Below, piece after piece: positions 55,059-63,882 of a DNA stretch of 64,000 nt; the first letter of the stretch is position 1, and every line of letters begins with the position of its first letter. A program made the position numbers and the translations under genes. Source of the stretch: Blautia sp. An81 (GTDB taxonomy: Bacteria > Bacillota > Clostridia > Lachnospirales > Lachnospiraceae). The DNA lies in NCBI RefSeq assembly GCF_002161285.1, contig NZ_NFHH01000001.1, positions 331,981 to 395,980 on the forward strand. Direction: 5' to 3'. The notes under the pieces were generated by a model. The model was not told the DNA's origin. It was given only the letters and a program-made list of their open reading frames with translations, and searched no databases.

Positions 55059-55125
55059 CGATTTGGCATAGGATAAGGATTACTGAACGACAGTTTTTTA
55101 CTGTTAGCCGACAGGATTTCTGTAC

Positions 55126-55436
55126 TTACTCAACTCGAAGTCGTTCTACAATGCTTTTCTTGCAGATGCTTTTGTAGAATGTCAGTGGAATAGCAATCGC
55201 CACTAAAATCAATAACGGCAAACACACGATTACTGGTACCAATGTGAAGTGATAAATGAAAGCCCACTGATTTTTTACTATTTCAGCCTGACAAATTAGC
55301 CATCCTAACAAATTACCCATCGTCACAGTTAAAACTATTGCGCCACCGATATATGTTGCGCTTTCCCAGATCAGCATTTTTTTCATTTGCTTTCCACTCA
55401 TGCCAATGGCATTAAGCAACCTTCGCCTCCTATTCC
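55126..55436 (-). pseudogene. C-terminal fragment of an FtsX-type ABC permease
   Basis: The last 100 codons read RRLLNAIGMSGKQMKKMLIW followed by two or three membrane helices and FYKSICKKSIVERLRVE. This is the last FtsX domain of a larger permease. The upstream part of the open frame belongs to the topB region in another frame. The junction at about 55436 shows that a deletion or recombination joined the two genes. Confidence 0.75.
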
Positions 55437-56125
55437 TGTCGGAAGGGTTCGCTGACCGCCTCAATTCCATCACAGCCGATCCGTACCAAATAGTATTTTT
55501 CTTTCTGGAAAGAGCGGATGGCCTCATCCCTTTGTACCAGCATGAACAGGGTCGGGGTCTGGACACGGCCAACATTCAAAGTATGCCGGTACAGGACAGA
55601 AAAAAGGCGGGTGGCGTTGATCCCGATCAGCCAGTCCGCTTTTGCCCGGCACAAGGCAGAATGATACAGGCTGTCATAAGCATGGCCGTCCATTAAAGTC
55701 TCAAATCCTTTGCGGATAGCACTTTCCTCCATACTGGAAATCCACAGGCGCAGGAAGGGCTTTTCACATCCGGCCATGTCATAGACAAACCGGAAGATCA
55801 GTTCCCCCTCCCGGCCTGCGTCCGTGGCACAGATGATCTCGGAAATATCAGAGCGGTGCATAAGGTCTTTCAGAATTTGAAACTGTTTCTGCTTATCCGG
55901 CGTAACAATATACTGCCAATGCTCCGGCAGGATAGGCAAATCCTCATAACGCCATTTCTGGTAGTCTCCATAGTGTGCCGCGTCCGCCAGCTCTACCAGA
56001 TGTCCGACACACCAGCTCACCAGATACCCGTTGCCCTCGGTATATCCGTCTTTCTTGTCGGTTGCGCCCAGCACAGACGCGATACTCATAGCCACACTTG
56101 GCTTTTCCGCAATGACTAATTGCAT
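55430..56125 (-). pseudogene. topB: DNA topoisomerase III, N-terminal fragment
   Basis: The frame starts MQLVIAEKPSVAMSIASVLG behind AAAGGAGGAAATTATT. It has the TOPRIM acidic motif CATDAGREGELIFRFVYDM and the start of the topoisomerase core (LWISSMEESAIRKGFETL). It ends after about 232 residues, with no active-site tyrosine and no central gate. TopB enzymes are about 700 residues and are usual in Tn1549-type elements. The sequence changes into an FtsX permease fragment at about 55436. Confidence 0.85.
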
Positions 56126-56150
56126 AATAATTTCCTCCTTTTTTTGCATA

Positions 56151-56181
56151 AGAAAAGAGCAACCGGGGATTCGATTGCTCT
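56151..56181 (-). terminator. Terminator of winged-helix gene copy 2
   Basis: AGAGCAA (56156-56162) pairs with TTGCTCT (56175-56181); on the minus strand the stem is followed by TTTTCTT. Confidence 0.6.
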
Positions 56182-56205
56182 AGGTAAATGTGTGTATTTG
56201 ATTGT

Positions 56206-56616
56206 CTATTCCTTTGGTATGACGAACTTATAGCCGGTATGGATCATGGTCTGGATATAAACCGGCTGCGCCGGATCAGGCTCTATCTTCTTGCGGAGCT
56301 GGTGGATGATACTGACAACCGCATGGCGGCATGTGTCGCTGTCCTCATTCCAGACCGCCTCAAAAATCTGCTGCTGGCTGAACACCCGTCCGGGCTGTTG
56401 CGCCAGATAAAGTAGGACGCTAAATTCCAGATGGGTCAGCGGTATTTCTGTCTCTCCTCGGAACACCTGTCGCTGATAGGGATAGATTGTGAGGCCGGGA
56501 AAGGAAATGACCGGTGCTGCCTGTGGTTGCACGGGTCTGATTTCCGGTTCATCAGACAGAATGGATAATATTTTCCGGAAAACTCTTTCCTCATTTTCTT
56601 TAAAGGTCAAGACCAT
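56206..56616 (-). CDS. Winged-helix DNA-binding protein without receiver, copy 2
   Basis: The protein has 136 residues and is almost the same as copy 1 at 40746-41156 in the winged-helix part (LTHLEFSVLLYLAQQPGRVF, IIHQLRKKIEPDPAQPVYIQ). The first 45 residues are more divergent. The ATG overlaps the TAA of the GntR-type gene (TAATG), so translation is coupled. It is the last gene of a long operon and probably helps regulate it. Confidence 0.87.
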   Translation of the reverse strand: MVLTFKENEERVFRKILSILSDEPEIRPVQPQAAPVISFPGLTIYPYQRQVFRGETEIPLTHLEFSVLLYLAQQPGRVFSQQQIFEAVWNEDSDTCRHAVVSIIHQLRKKIEPDPAQPVYIQTMIHTGYKFVIPKE

Positions 56617-57014
56617 TACTTTCCCATGTTATCACCTGCCTTTATAGTCTTTACGGGTTCAATAATCTGCGGGGGTTTTAATAAAATATTTAATAACGAT
56701 TGTTTGTCAATTCCGATTTTGTATAAGATATTTATTAAATTACATATTTCTTTTTGTGCTAGTGCATATCTTCTGTCCTCAATATTTTCCACTACAAAAT
56801 ACCCTTTAGTCCGGTAAGTATATATAATATTTTCATTCTTCAAAAGATTAAGTGCATTACTAATCGTATTTGGATTGACACAATATTTCTTAGCATACTC
56901 TCTGATACTAGGTAATGGCGTATTGCCTTTCATGCGGTTTGAGAATATGTCTATTTTAATATCCTCTGCAATTCTCTGGTATTTGTATTGTTTAGCATAC
57001 GAATTATTATTCAT
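56616..57014 (-). CDS. GntR-family (YtrA-like) regulator
   Basis: The 132-residue protein begins MNNNSYAKQYKYQRIAEDIK and has the GntR winged helix (PLPSIREYAKKYCVNPNTIS, IIYTYRTKGYFVVEN) and a short C-terminal dimerisation helix. YtrA-like members control ABC transporter operons. The start is uncertain; the ATG at 57014 has a weak GGATCG, and the frame reaches 57089. It stands between SdpI and the winged-helix gene, and its last codons (MGK) also occur as a fossil at copy 1. Confidence 0.8.
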   Translation of the reverse strand: MNNNSYAKQYKYQRIAEDIKIDIFSNRMKGNTPLPSIREYAKKYCVNPNTISNALNLLKNENIIYTYRTKGYFVVENIEDRRYALAQKEICNLINILYKIGIDKQSLLNILLKPPQIIEPVKTIKAGDNMGK

Positions 57015-57120
57015 TTTTTCGATCCGGTTAATAATTTTTGAATAGTTACAATTAGTTGATATCTGTATTTTCCGGCTAACAAATATCAATGATTATTTTT
57101 TCACGATTTTGATAGAGCTA

Positions 57121-57735
57121 TTATTTGTGCTTACGGTTGGTATTTACACAAAATAATGAATAAACACACACAATTATAATCCAAAAGCCAACACCAAACA
57201 TAAAGATTATGTTATTATCGGGAACAAACAAAACAAGTAAGCATTGAATGATACCAAATGGAATGGCTGTATATCCAGCAAATCTATGTGTTTTTTGCCA
57301 GCATAGTTTGTCTTTTAAAATCCAAGGCAATTTAAACCCGATACGGCTGCGGTAAGGCATTTGTGGTAACAAATTTCCGACTAATACCATTAAGCCTCCC
57401 ACGATAAGCACAATGCCTCTCATGTAATTCATCTTTAACCCGCAATATTTAGCTATCGTGACAAAATAGAAAAGAAATATCCCAAGCCCCAAGAAGTTAA
57501 TCGCAGTTAGAGTAATATCATTTCTTACTTCATTGTCACTTTTGGAGATTTTGTGAGGGAAAAAGGCTACAATGGCTAATAAAAGTAGAATAGCAAAACA
57601 AATTCCAATAAAAACCCAACGGGGAGGACTTTGCATAAACAAAGGGATTTCACCGGGGAGATAATTAAAACACAGAGCCGTCCCTATGATGAATATAATC
57701 AAGAATATCATATTTAGATTTTTATATAGTTTCAT
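57121..57735 (-). CDS. SdpI-family immunity protein
   Basis: The 204-residue membrane protein has six helices (NMIFLIIFIIGTALCFNYL, WVFIGICFAILLLLAIVA and others) and the SdpI motif CWQKTHRFAGYTAIPFG. SdpI proteins protect cells from SdpC-type killing peptides and hold back the SdpR repressor. The start ATG at 57735 overlaps the repressor gene by 14 bp. Together they form an SdpR/SdpI-like autoregulated pair. Confidence 0.88.
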   Translation of the reverse strand: MKLYKNLNMIFLIIFIIGTALCFNYLPGEIPLFMQSPPRWVFIGICFAILLLLAIVAFFPHKISKSDNEVRNDITLTAINFLGLGIFLFYFVTIAKYCGLKMNYMRGIVLIVGGLMVLVGNLLPQMPYRSRIGFKLPWILKDKLCWQKTHRFAGYTAIPFGIIQCLLVLFVPDNNIIFMFGVGFWIIIVCVYSLFCVNTNRKHK

Positions 57736-58021
57736 TTTCGTTTCCCTCTTTTCCTGTCGCTTTGTTTGTATCAAAAAACTCCAAAAAAGCGCCTAAAGTT
57801 GTTTGCAATACCGAAGCATTAAGAGAATAAGTAACGGACATTCCTGTTCGTTCACTTGTCACTAATCTTGCTTCTTTCAAAATATCAAGATGTTTTGATA
57901 TGGCAGGCTTTGAAATGGTAAAATTTTCAGAAATTTCTTTTGCTGTCATATCACCGTTTGCAAGTAACTTCAGGATTTGTCGTCTGGTATCATCAGATAG
58001 TGCTTTGAATACAGTGGTCAT
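57722..58021 (-). CDS. SdpR-like ArsR-family repressor
   Basis: The 99-residue winged-helix protein begins MTTVFKALSDDTRRQILKLL and has NFTISKPAISKHLDILKEARLV. It is the SdpR type that works with SdpI in Bacillus (repressor retained at the membrane when SdpI binds the peptide). Its stop overlaps the SdpI start. The start follows GGAGCTTAGTTTAG. Confidence 0.9.
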   Translation of the reverse strand: MTTVFKALSDDTRRQILKLLANGDMTAKEISENFTISKPAISKHLDILKEARLVTSERTGMSVTYSLNASVLQTTLGAFLEFFDTNKATGKEGNENETI

Positions 58022-58054
58022 CTAAACTAAGCTCCTTTCTACATAATACTGTAT

Positions 58055-58261
58055 TCATTTTTTCTTGTGTGTAAATTGATGATAGATCAAATACGGAACA
58101 GGTGTAAGCAGCAGGATAAAATACTTACTCGCATACCAGCCAGCTTCACCATTTACATCGAAATGAAACGGTATCTTGTCTGGAAGGAAAAATGTTGCCA
58201 CAAACAATATGACAAAGGTTCCAATCAATAACACCGCGGGGATCAAATTCTTTTTACTCAT
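58055..58261 (-). CDS. DUF1648 membrane protein (short SdpI-like)
   Basis: The 68-residue protein has two helices (AVLLIGTFVILFVATFFL, FILLLTPVPYLIYHQF) separated by PDKIPFHFDVNGEAGWYAS, the DUF1648 signature. It is the N-terminal DUF1648 part of larger SdpI-like proteins as a separate gene. It is followed by the SdpR-like gene and lies 44 bp after the ABC permease. Confidence 0.8.
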   Translation of the reverse strand: MSKKNLIPAVLLIGTFVILFVATFFLPDKIPFHFDVNGEAGWYASKYFILLLTPVPYLIYHQFTHKKK

Positions 58262-58305
58262 AGTTTCTTCCTCCTTTTAATTGTCTAACATATTTTGAAA
58301 GGTAA

Positions 58306-59901
58306 TTACTCTTGATTAGATGTAATTCCTATACACATAAGTAAAATTAGAACACTTACACTGCATGATAGAAAGGTTATAATGCCTCCGGCAGCGAATC
58401 CTTTCTGAAGCATTTTTGCTACCGCAAAGAAATACCCTATTGAAATTGCGATACAAAGTAAAATGGACAAAACCACATTAACATTTTGTTTGATCGCTTC
58501 TGTTTCATTCGTCCAGTCTAATTTTGGACGTTTCATGTCTATAAATACTCCGATCAAGTTCCATAACGTTGCAAATAATATGCCAACGAAAGCGATTATT
58601 CCTATCTGTATAAAACCATAATTAAAATAAACCTTGAATATTAAGCAATTTATGATAATTCCCATAATTGAGATACTTGTAGAAAATAGGGCTTTCACAA
58701 ACGCCTGCCACTTTAATGAATAAGGAATGATTTTCGTTATCCAAAAACTTGCCCCCTCTCTGGAAAAACTGCTTGAAGCCACTACATTGATTGCGGACGT
58801 AAGTACAATTACCGCAAGCGCAAACAATACTGCATAAAAGGAAAATTCCGGTGCTGATACTAAGGCTCTTATTTGTTCTATGCTCTCTGCGGTTGCGCTG
58901 ATCCGAAAAGACAGAGGCAATAAAAATGGTGTAATAAAAATTCCAAACAATCCATTTATAACATACGCCGGATTACGGAAAAAAGTTTGATACTCTTTCT
59001 TAAGATAGCTTCTCAGCTTTGACGATGAATTGTATTTCACTGCCTTTAAGCGAGTCCGCCCCTCTTTATCATAAATGGCATAATTCTTTCCAATCACAAA
59101 ATTACTCAAATAGTAATATCCGGCAATGAATACAGCCACAAGTATAATGCAGAACAGCTTTAATCCGGGATGAAAGCTGACATACTGATTATAGAACGGG
59201 AATGGTACAATAAAATCATTATCCCAGTTCAGCAAGTCTTGTTCTACGCCGATTTGCCCGTTTGATAATAGAACTCTGATTACACCGCCTGCGAAATACA
59301 CCGCTATTCCTGTGACTACCAGAATTGTTCTCATACGTTTAAGAAGCATGGCAATTTTCAAGCAAAGTGTGACAAGAACCGCCAGAGGGAACACAACAAT
59401 ATGAGGGAGTATCGCTGCCGCAGAGATATATGTGATGATCACAGAAAATTCTCTCATGTATTGCATTTGAATTATACACATGGGAAACAGCAGTAAAATT
59501 TCAATTCCGTAGCAAAACAAGATCACTGTAATGTACTTACCGGTGAAAATGTCGCAGGGCCTTAATGGAAATAATTGCAAGCGTTCTATATCCTTTGAAA
59601 AGCAAAAAATATTTATCAGTAGGAAGGCGCTCACTACCGAGAGTATCATCGCTACCGCAAACAGTACAAGCCGTAAAAACAAAGCCTCCAACCCAAGCTC
59701 GGATAGTCCAGCATAAAGTTGGCCAAGCATTTGAAAATAGTAATAATAGAACACACCTACAATACTTAAAATAAAGCAAGTCAGCACGATAAAGTAAGTA
59801 TCGGGGCGTTCTTTCAATTTATACCGGAAGTTCAAAAAGCTGAAATTGATCTTACTTATTGTTTTGCTTAATTGAAAAATCTTTGTCCATCGGTACATCA
59901 T
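58306..59901 (-). CDS. ABC exporter permease, large subunit (YthQ-like)
   Basis: The 531-residue membrane protein has about 12 helices in two groups separated by a soluble linker with RTRLKAVKYNSSSKLRSYLKK. It resembles the permeases of YthPQ-type ABC exporters. The start is ATGATG at 59901, behind GGAGGTGGTTA, overlapping the ATPase gene by 50 bp; the frame reaches 60060 without support. This part of the window is notably AT-rich compared with 2-15 kb, suggesting transfer. Together with the ATPase it may export a bacteriocin-like peptide or protect from one. Confidence 0.8.
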   Translation of the reverse strand: MMYRWTKIFQLSKTISKINFSFLNFRYKLKERPDTYFIVLTCFILSIVGVFYYYYFQMLGQLYAGLSELGLEALFLRLVLFAVAMILSVVSAFLLINIFCFSKDIERLQLFPLRPCDIFTGKYITVILFCYGIEILLLFPMCIIQMQYMREFSVIITYISAAAILPHIVVFPLAVLVTLCLKIAMLLKRMRTILVVTGIAVYFAGGVIRVLLSNGQIGVEQDLLNWDNDFIVPFPFYNQYVSFHPGLKLFCIILVAVFIAGYYYLSNFVIGKNYAIYDKEGRTRLKAVKYNSSSKLRSYLKKEYQTFFRNPAYVINGLFGIFITPFLLPLSFRISATAESIEQIRALVSAPEFSFYAVLFALAVIVLTSAINVVASSSFSREGASFWITKIIPYSLKWQAFVKALFSTSISIMGIIINCLIFKVYFNYGFIQIGIIAFVGILFATLWNLIGVFIDMKRPKLDWTNETEAIKQNVNVVLSILLCIAISIGYFFAVAKMLQKGFAAGGIITFLSCSVSVLILLMCIGITSNQE

Positions 59902-60604
59902 TAACCACCTCCATATAAATATCCTCCAAAGAAGTATCGGAAGGGTTATCTCGAAGCTCGATTGTTTTCTTAATTGTTCCAGCTTGCATAATAACAATTT
60001 TATCACACAAATTTTCACAAATTTCCAATATGTGAGATGAGAACAGAACAGATTTCCCATAAGCCGTTCTGGATTTAATCAATTCCTTTAATACCTGAAC
60101 AGCTTCTACATCCAGTCCAGTCATCGGTTCATCTAATACCCAAAGCAGGGGATCATTAACCAACGAAGCTATAATAGCAATTTTCTGCTTTGTTCCATGA
60201 GATAATTTTTTAATAGGGCTGTTCAGATATTTTTCAACCTGAAACGCTTTTATCAGCGGAGTATAAATTTTATCTCTTGTTTCAGAAGGTACTTCGTACA
60301 TATCGGCTATGAAATTCAAATATTCTTTTCCCGTAAGATTGTTGTATATGTCATGGTTGTCAGAGACATAGTTAATTTGTTTCTTGTATTGCATGGGATG
60401 TAGATTCAGTGAGTAATTGCTAAGGCAGATAGAACCTTTTTCAATCGGTAACAATCCTAATATCAGCTTTAAGGTTGTAGTTTTCCCAACCCCGTTCTTT
60501 CCTAACAGACCAACGATTTCTCCATCTAATACAGAAAAAGTAAGATCGGTCAGCACAGGAACATGAGGTTGATAATGAAAAGACAAGCCGGACACTTCTA
60601 ACAC
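59852..60604 (-). CDS. ABC transporter ATP-binding protein
   Basis: The ATPase has Walker A LLGKNGVGKTTTL, the signature LSHGTKQKIAI (Gly to His variant), Walker B LWVLDEPMTGLDV and an H-switch SSHILEICEN. The start is probably GTG at 60604, with AAAGGTGG upstream; the frame reaches 60616 (GTG) with a poorly placed site. A TTGACA-TATATT promoter and GGTTAA operator region lie upstream. It begins a long operon of permease, DUF1648, SdpR, SdpI, GntR and winged-helix genes. Confidence 0.88.
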   Translation of the reverse strand: MLEVSGLSFHYQPHVPVLTDLTFSVLDGEIVGLLGKNGVGKTTTLKLILGLLPIEKGSICLSNYSLNLHPMQYKKQINYVSDNHDIYNNLTGKEYLNFIADMYEVPSETRDKIYTPLIKAFQVEKYLNSPIKKLSHGTKQKIAIIASLVNDPLLWVLDEPMTGLDVEAVQVLKELIKSRTAYGKSVLFSSHILEICENLCDKIVIMQAGTIKKTIELRDNPSDTSLEDIYMEVVNDVPMDKDFSIKQNNK

Positions 60605-60628
60605 TGGAACCACCACCTTTCACAGCTT

Positions 60629-60685
60629 TTAACCTTTTGGTTAATTGGTTAATTATAATATATACTTTTCCCTGCGAAATGTCAA
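60629..60685 (-). promoter_or_regulatory. Promoter with GGTTAA operator repeats
   Basis: On the minus strand TTGACA (60685-60680), a 17-bp spacer and TATATT (60662-60657). At the start site GGTTAA occurs at 60639-60644 and 60647-60652, and TTAACC at 60629-60634 completes the dyad TTAACC-TTTT-GGTTAA. A GntR- or ArsR-type repressor from the same operon could bind. Confidence 0.65.
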
Positions 60686-60735
60686 TAGAAACCATAGGCA
60701 AACTAATTCCTTTTCTATTGGTCATTGAGAAGATA

Positions 60736-61124
60736 CTATTTTCCAGAACACATCCCGCCCTGACAGGGATATTTCAACGCCCGGATCAGATAAGCCGGTG
60801 TCTTGTATTCCGGCGGCGTGTACCGGCTTTCCTGTACCGGTGCGGTCGGGTCAGTGTGCGGACGGTTAAGGATCAACATTTCCGCTGTCGGTTTCCCTGT
60901 TTTGGTGCGGATAAAATGATAGCCTTTTAGCTGCGCCCACTGTTTCTGATAGACCTTACAGGGCAGGTAGATACTGCCGCAAGTCGGGCAGCGTTCCACC
61001 TTTAAGATCAGCTTTTTCCCACGCCGGTTCAGAAATACGCCAAGATAAGGAATCTTCTGTGCCGCACAGCAGGCGTTCTTTGGCTTTCCCCTTTATCCAG
61101 CGTCAGGCTCTCGCCCTCGCCAAT
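60736..61124 (-). pseudogene. Degenerate CxxC protein of a conjugative element
   Basis: The last 87 codons (VERCPTCGSIYLPCKVYQKQ, then HFIRTKTGKPTAEMLILNR) form one frame to 60999. Upstream, the reading continues as ACCAAQKIPYLGVFLNRRG but a frameshift near 61085-61095 breaks it. This is a known hypothetical protein type of Tn1549-like elements and is no longer functional here. Confidence 0.55.
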
Positions 61125-61126
61125 GA

Positions 61127-61270
61127 TCAGATAACGAACATATTCAGTTGACGTACTGCTATCAGCGTTTCATGTTTGCATTTCAGACAGTATAGTGGGA
61201 AATTTTCAAGAACCGTATCTTCCCGGATTTTTAACCGGATTTTACAGCCACAGACTGGACATAAAATCCA
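61127..61270 (-). pseudogene. Remnant of a cysteine-rich KTR-domain protein
   Basis: The 47 codons read WILCPVCGCKIRLKIREDTV and end in HETLIAVRQLNMFVI, the KTR-domain motif with two CxxC knuckles. There is no start codon and an in-frame stop precedes it. KTR proteins are common in Tn916/Tn1549-type elements. Confidence 0.65.
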
Positions 61271-61439
61271 TAAAGTTTAAGTAACCTTCTGTAAGCTGGC
61301 ATTACCGTATACTGTACGGTACATCCATTAAAGACAATGCCGCTGTCTCCCTAAATAGAAAGACTGTTACTGGAATTACGAGCAATGCCTCCGCTTTTCG
61401 CATCCACAACAGCATTGTTAGCACTTTCTAAATTTAGTT

Positions 61440-61790
61440 ATACGGCATTTTATTTCTGCCACAAAAAGTTTTATTAAATAAATCCTCCCATAAACTTCCG
61501 CTAATCAGCTTTATGATGGGGACACTTTTTCAGAGCAAGTTTCGCCTGCGTAACTCAAAACCCACTTCTTGGCTTTTGCTTACCCGGCAAACTTGATGGG
61601 GATTCCGCTCCCCATACCCTCGGTTCCAGCGCATTTATTTAATGTGTTATTACGGCTCCTGTGAAAGACAGTCGCAGCGTGATCGGTTCCCATCACGAAA
61701 AAAAATCATTTTAAAAATATTCATTTCGTTCTCTTTATGCTCTTTAAATCGGCTTATAGTATGAATACAAGTTTTAGCAGAAAGGAATTT
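61440..61790. other. Candidate oriT region before the mobilisation genes
   Basis: The 520 bp before mobC have no ORF. They include ATGGGGA-TTCCGC-TCCCCAT (61596-61615), a perfect 7-bp hairpin, and a GC-rich block from 61525 to 61625 that differs from its AT-rich surroundings. A hairpin near a nick site in front of MobC/relaxase genes is the usual place for an origin of transfer. The nick site cannot be named from sequence alone. Confidence 0.4.
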
Positions 61791-61791
61791 T

Positions 61792-62232
61792 ATGGCTAGA
61801 CCGAGAAAACAAAAGGAACTGAGGCGCACCCACCCCGTCATGCTCCGTTTCACGGACACAGAGTATGAACGCCTTTTATCCCTTGCAGAATCCGCAAGCC
61901 TTCCCCTCGCAGAGTATATCCGGAAACAAGTCACAGGGAAACAGGTGAAAATCAAATATGAGATTGTGGCAGATCTGCCGGAACTTAAAAAGCTGATCGC
62001 AGAGTTTGGCAAGATCGGAAGTAACCTAAATCAGATTGCCCGCCACTTTAACAGCGGCGGTATCCATTCACAGGAAATGCGAACAAGAATTAACCAGGGG
62101 ATTTCTGATATTTATGAGATGAAGTACGAAGTTTTGAAAATGACAGGAGACTTCCTCTCCCTCTCTCCGGGAGATGCTTCTGGTCAGAAAGGAGACTCCT
62201 TCCATGGCAATCCTGAAGCATATCGCCAGTAA
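61792..62232 (+). CDS. mobC: MobC-type relaxosome protein
   Basis: The 146-residue protein has a ribbon-helix-helix-like start (RPRKQKELRRTHPVMLRFTD) and the MobC motif IGSNLNQIARHFNSGGIHS. It helps the relaxase bind and nick oriT. The start follows AAAGGAATTTT. Its end overlaps the relaxase start by 29 bp. The last 20 residues differ from other family members, which may be due to the overlap. Confidence 0.88.
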   Translation: MARPRKQKELRRTHPVMLRFTDTEYERLLSLAESASLPLAEYIRKQVTGKQVKIKYEIVADLPELKKLIAEFGKIGSNLNQIARHFNSGGIHSQEMRTRINQGISDIYEMKYEVLKMTGDFLSLSPGDASGQKGDSFHGNPEAYRQ

Positions 62233-63829
62233 AAATGCCGATTATGGGGAGGCACAGCGTTATCTGATGTTTCAATATAATGAAGATACCATGAAGCCGA
62301 TCCTGGATGAGAATGGCAGGCTGATTCCCCGTGAAGAATATTACCTGGACGGCATCAACTGTGATCCTTTTACTTTTGATATGGAATGTAAAGAACTGAA
62401 CGCACAGTACCGTAAAAATCAGACCTATGATGAAATCAAATCTCATCATTACATTTTGAGTTTTGATCCAAAAGATGTGGAAGAAGGCGGGCTGACCGGA
62501 GAGCGGGCGCAGCAGCTCGGCCTGGAGTATGCCAGGAAAAATTTTCCCGGTCATCAGGCTCTGGTCTGTACTCATACGGACGGGCATAACAGAAGCAGCA
62601 ACATCCATGTACATATTGTAATTAACAGCCTGCGGAAACTTGATGTGGAACGCCGGGACTTCATGGAACGTCCCTGCGATTCCCGTGCCGGTTTTAAACA
62701 TCATCTCACGAATGATTACCTCTCCTATCTGAAACAGGATGTGATGGATCTGTGCCATCGGGAACAGCTCCACCAGGTTGATCTGCTCTCTCCTGCGGAA
62801 AAGAAAATAACTGACCGGGAATATCACGCACGGCGCAGAGGGCAGAAAAAAATGGACAAGTTGAACCGGGAAATGACTGCCGGCGGCATCACCCCACGCA
62901 AAACAAAATTTGAAACACAGAAAGATTTCCTCCGCAGCGCCATTGAAGAATCTGCCGCTTCCGCTCACAGTCTGGAAGAATTTCAGAAGCTGCTCACTGA
63001 AAAATACCATATTTCCCTCAAGGTCAGCCGTGGACGATTCAGCTATCTCCATCCGGAGCGTGGGAAATATATTACAGGGCGAAGCCTGGGAACACGATAT
63101 GAAAAGGAATATCTACTGTCAGTTTGGGAGAAAAATGCCAGACGCCTGCAGCACCTGCCGCCTGGAGCAGCCATATCCGACGAGCGCTCTGCCTTTGCGG
63201 ATCAGAATGATCTACCCGCTTTCGTCTTTATCAAATCCGATCTCCGGCTTGTGGTTGACCTGCAAAGCTGCGCTAAAGCGCAGGCCAGTTCTGCTTATGC
63301 CCGGAAAGTCCGATTGTCCAATTTACAGCAGATGGCAAAAACTGTCGCATATATCCAGGAGCACGGATATGACACCGAAGATGATCTGAAAAACGCATTT
63401 ACAGAAGCACAGGCACAGACCGCCGATATGCGAAAAGCGCTCCGCTCTACGGAAAAGAAATTGCGGCAGGTGAATGAACAGATCCATTATACAGGACAAT
63501 ACCTGGCAAATAAATCTGTATACCGCCAGTATCTTAACAGCAGGAATAAGAAGAAGTTCCGCCAGGAACATCAGACAGAAATCACTCTTTATGAAACTGC
63601 CCGTAAGGTACTGAAAGGATACTCGGAAGATGGAAAGCTGCCGTCCATGAAGCTCCTGAAAGCAGAAAAGGAAAAACTGACTGCACGGAAAAACAGCCAG
63701 TATGACGCATACCAGAATCTCCGGAAATATGTAAAAGAGTTGAATACTGTCCAGGCAAACCTAGCAGCTTTCCTGGGGAAAGACCGCTCCCGGCAGAATG
63801 AACAGGAAAAAGATAACGCACGTTCCTGA
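62204..63829 (+). CDS. MOB_P-type relaxase/mobilisation nuclease
   Basis: The protein of 541 residues starts MAILKHIASKNADYGEAQRY. It has the metal-binding histidine triad in THTDGHNRSSNIHVHIVINS, typical of MOB_P relaxases that cut oriT and lead one strand to the recipient. A helical C-terminal half with coiled coils follows (TADMRKALRSTEKKLRQVNE). The start ATG at 62204 has AAAGGAG upstream; the frame begins at 62174. The gene seems complete, so this part of the element can probably still be mobilised. Confidence 0.92.
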   Translation: MAILKHIASKNADYGEAQRYLMFQYNEDTMKPILDENGRLIPREEYYLDGINCDPFTFDMECKELNAQYRKNQTYDEIKSHHYILSFDPKDVEEGGLTGERAQQLGLEYARKNFPGHQALVCTHTDGHNRSSNIHVHIVINSLRKLDVERRDFMERPCDSRAGFKHHLTNDYLSYLKQDVMDLCHREQLHQVDLLSPAEKKITDREYHARRRGQKKMDKLNREMTAGGITPRKTKFETQKDFLRSAIEESAASAHSLEEFQKLLTEKYHISLKVSRGRFSYLHPERGKYITGRSLGTRYEKEYLLSVWEKNARRLQHLPPGAAISDERSAFADQNDLPAFVFIKSDLRLVVDLQSCAKAQASSAYARKVRLSNLQQMAKTVAYIQEHGYDTEDDLKNAFTEAQAQTADMRKALRSTEKKLRQVNEQIHYTGQYLANKSVYRQYLNSRNKKKFRQEHQTEITLYETARKVLKGYSEDGKLPSMKLLKAEKEKLTARKNSQYDAYQNLRKYVKELNTVQANLAAFLGKDRSRQNEQEKDNARS

Positions 63830-63840
63830 CCTTGTGTCCT

Positions 63841-63882
63841 AAAAAAAGGAAGATGCCTGCCCCCATGAGCAAAACATCTTCC
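63841..63882 (-). terminator. Terminator facing the relaxase gene
   Basis: On the minus strand GGAAGATG (63882-63875) pairs with CATCTTCC (63855-63848), then TTTTTTT (63847-63841). It ends a transcript coming from the right, beyond the window. The 120 bp after it show no gene. Confidence 0.8.

Noticed and set aside
55022..55069. First codons of the 85-codon frame as real protein
   Set aside because: They read through a perfect terminator hairpin and do not match the relaxase tail that follows.
62090..63052. Long 320-codon open frame on the minus strand
   Set aside because: It is antisense to mobC and the relaxase, which have clear motifs and ribosome sites.
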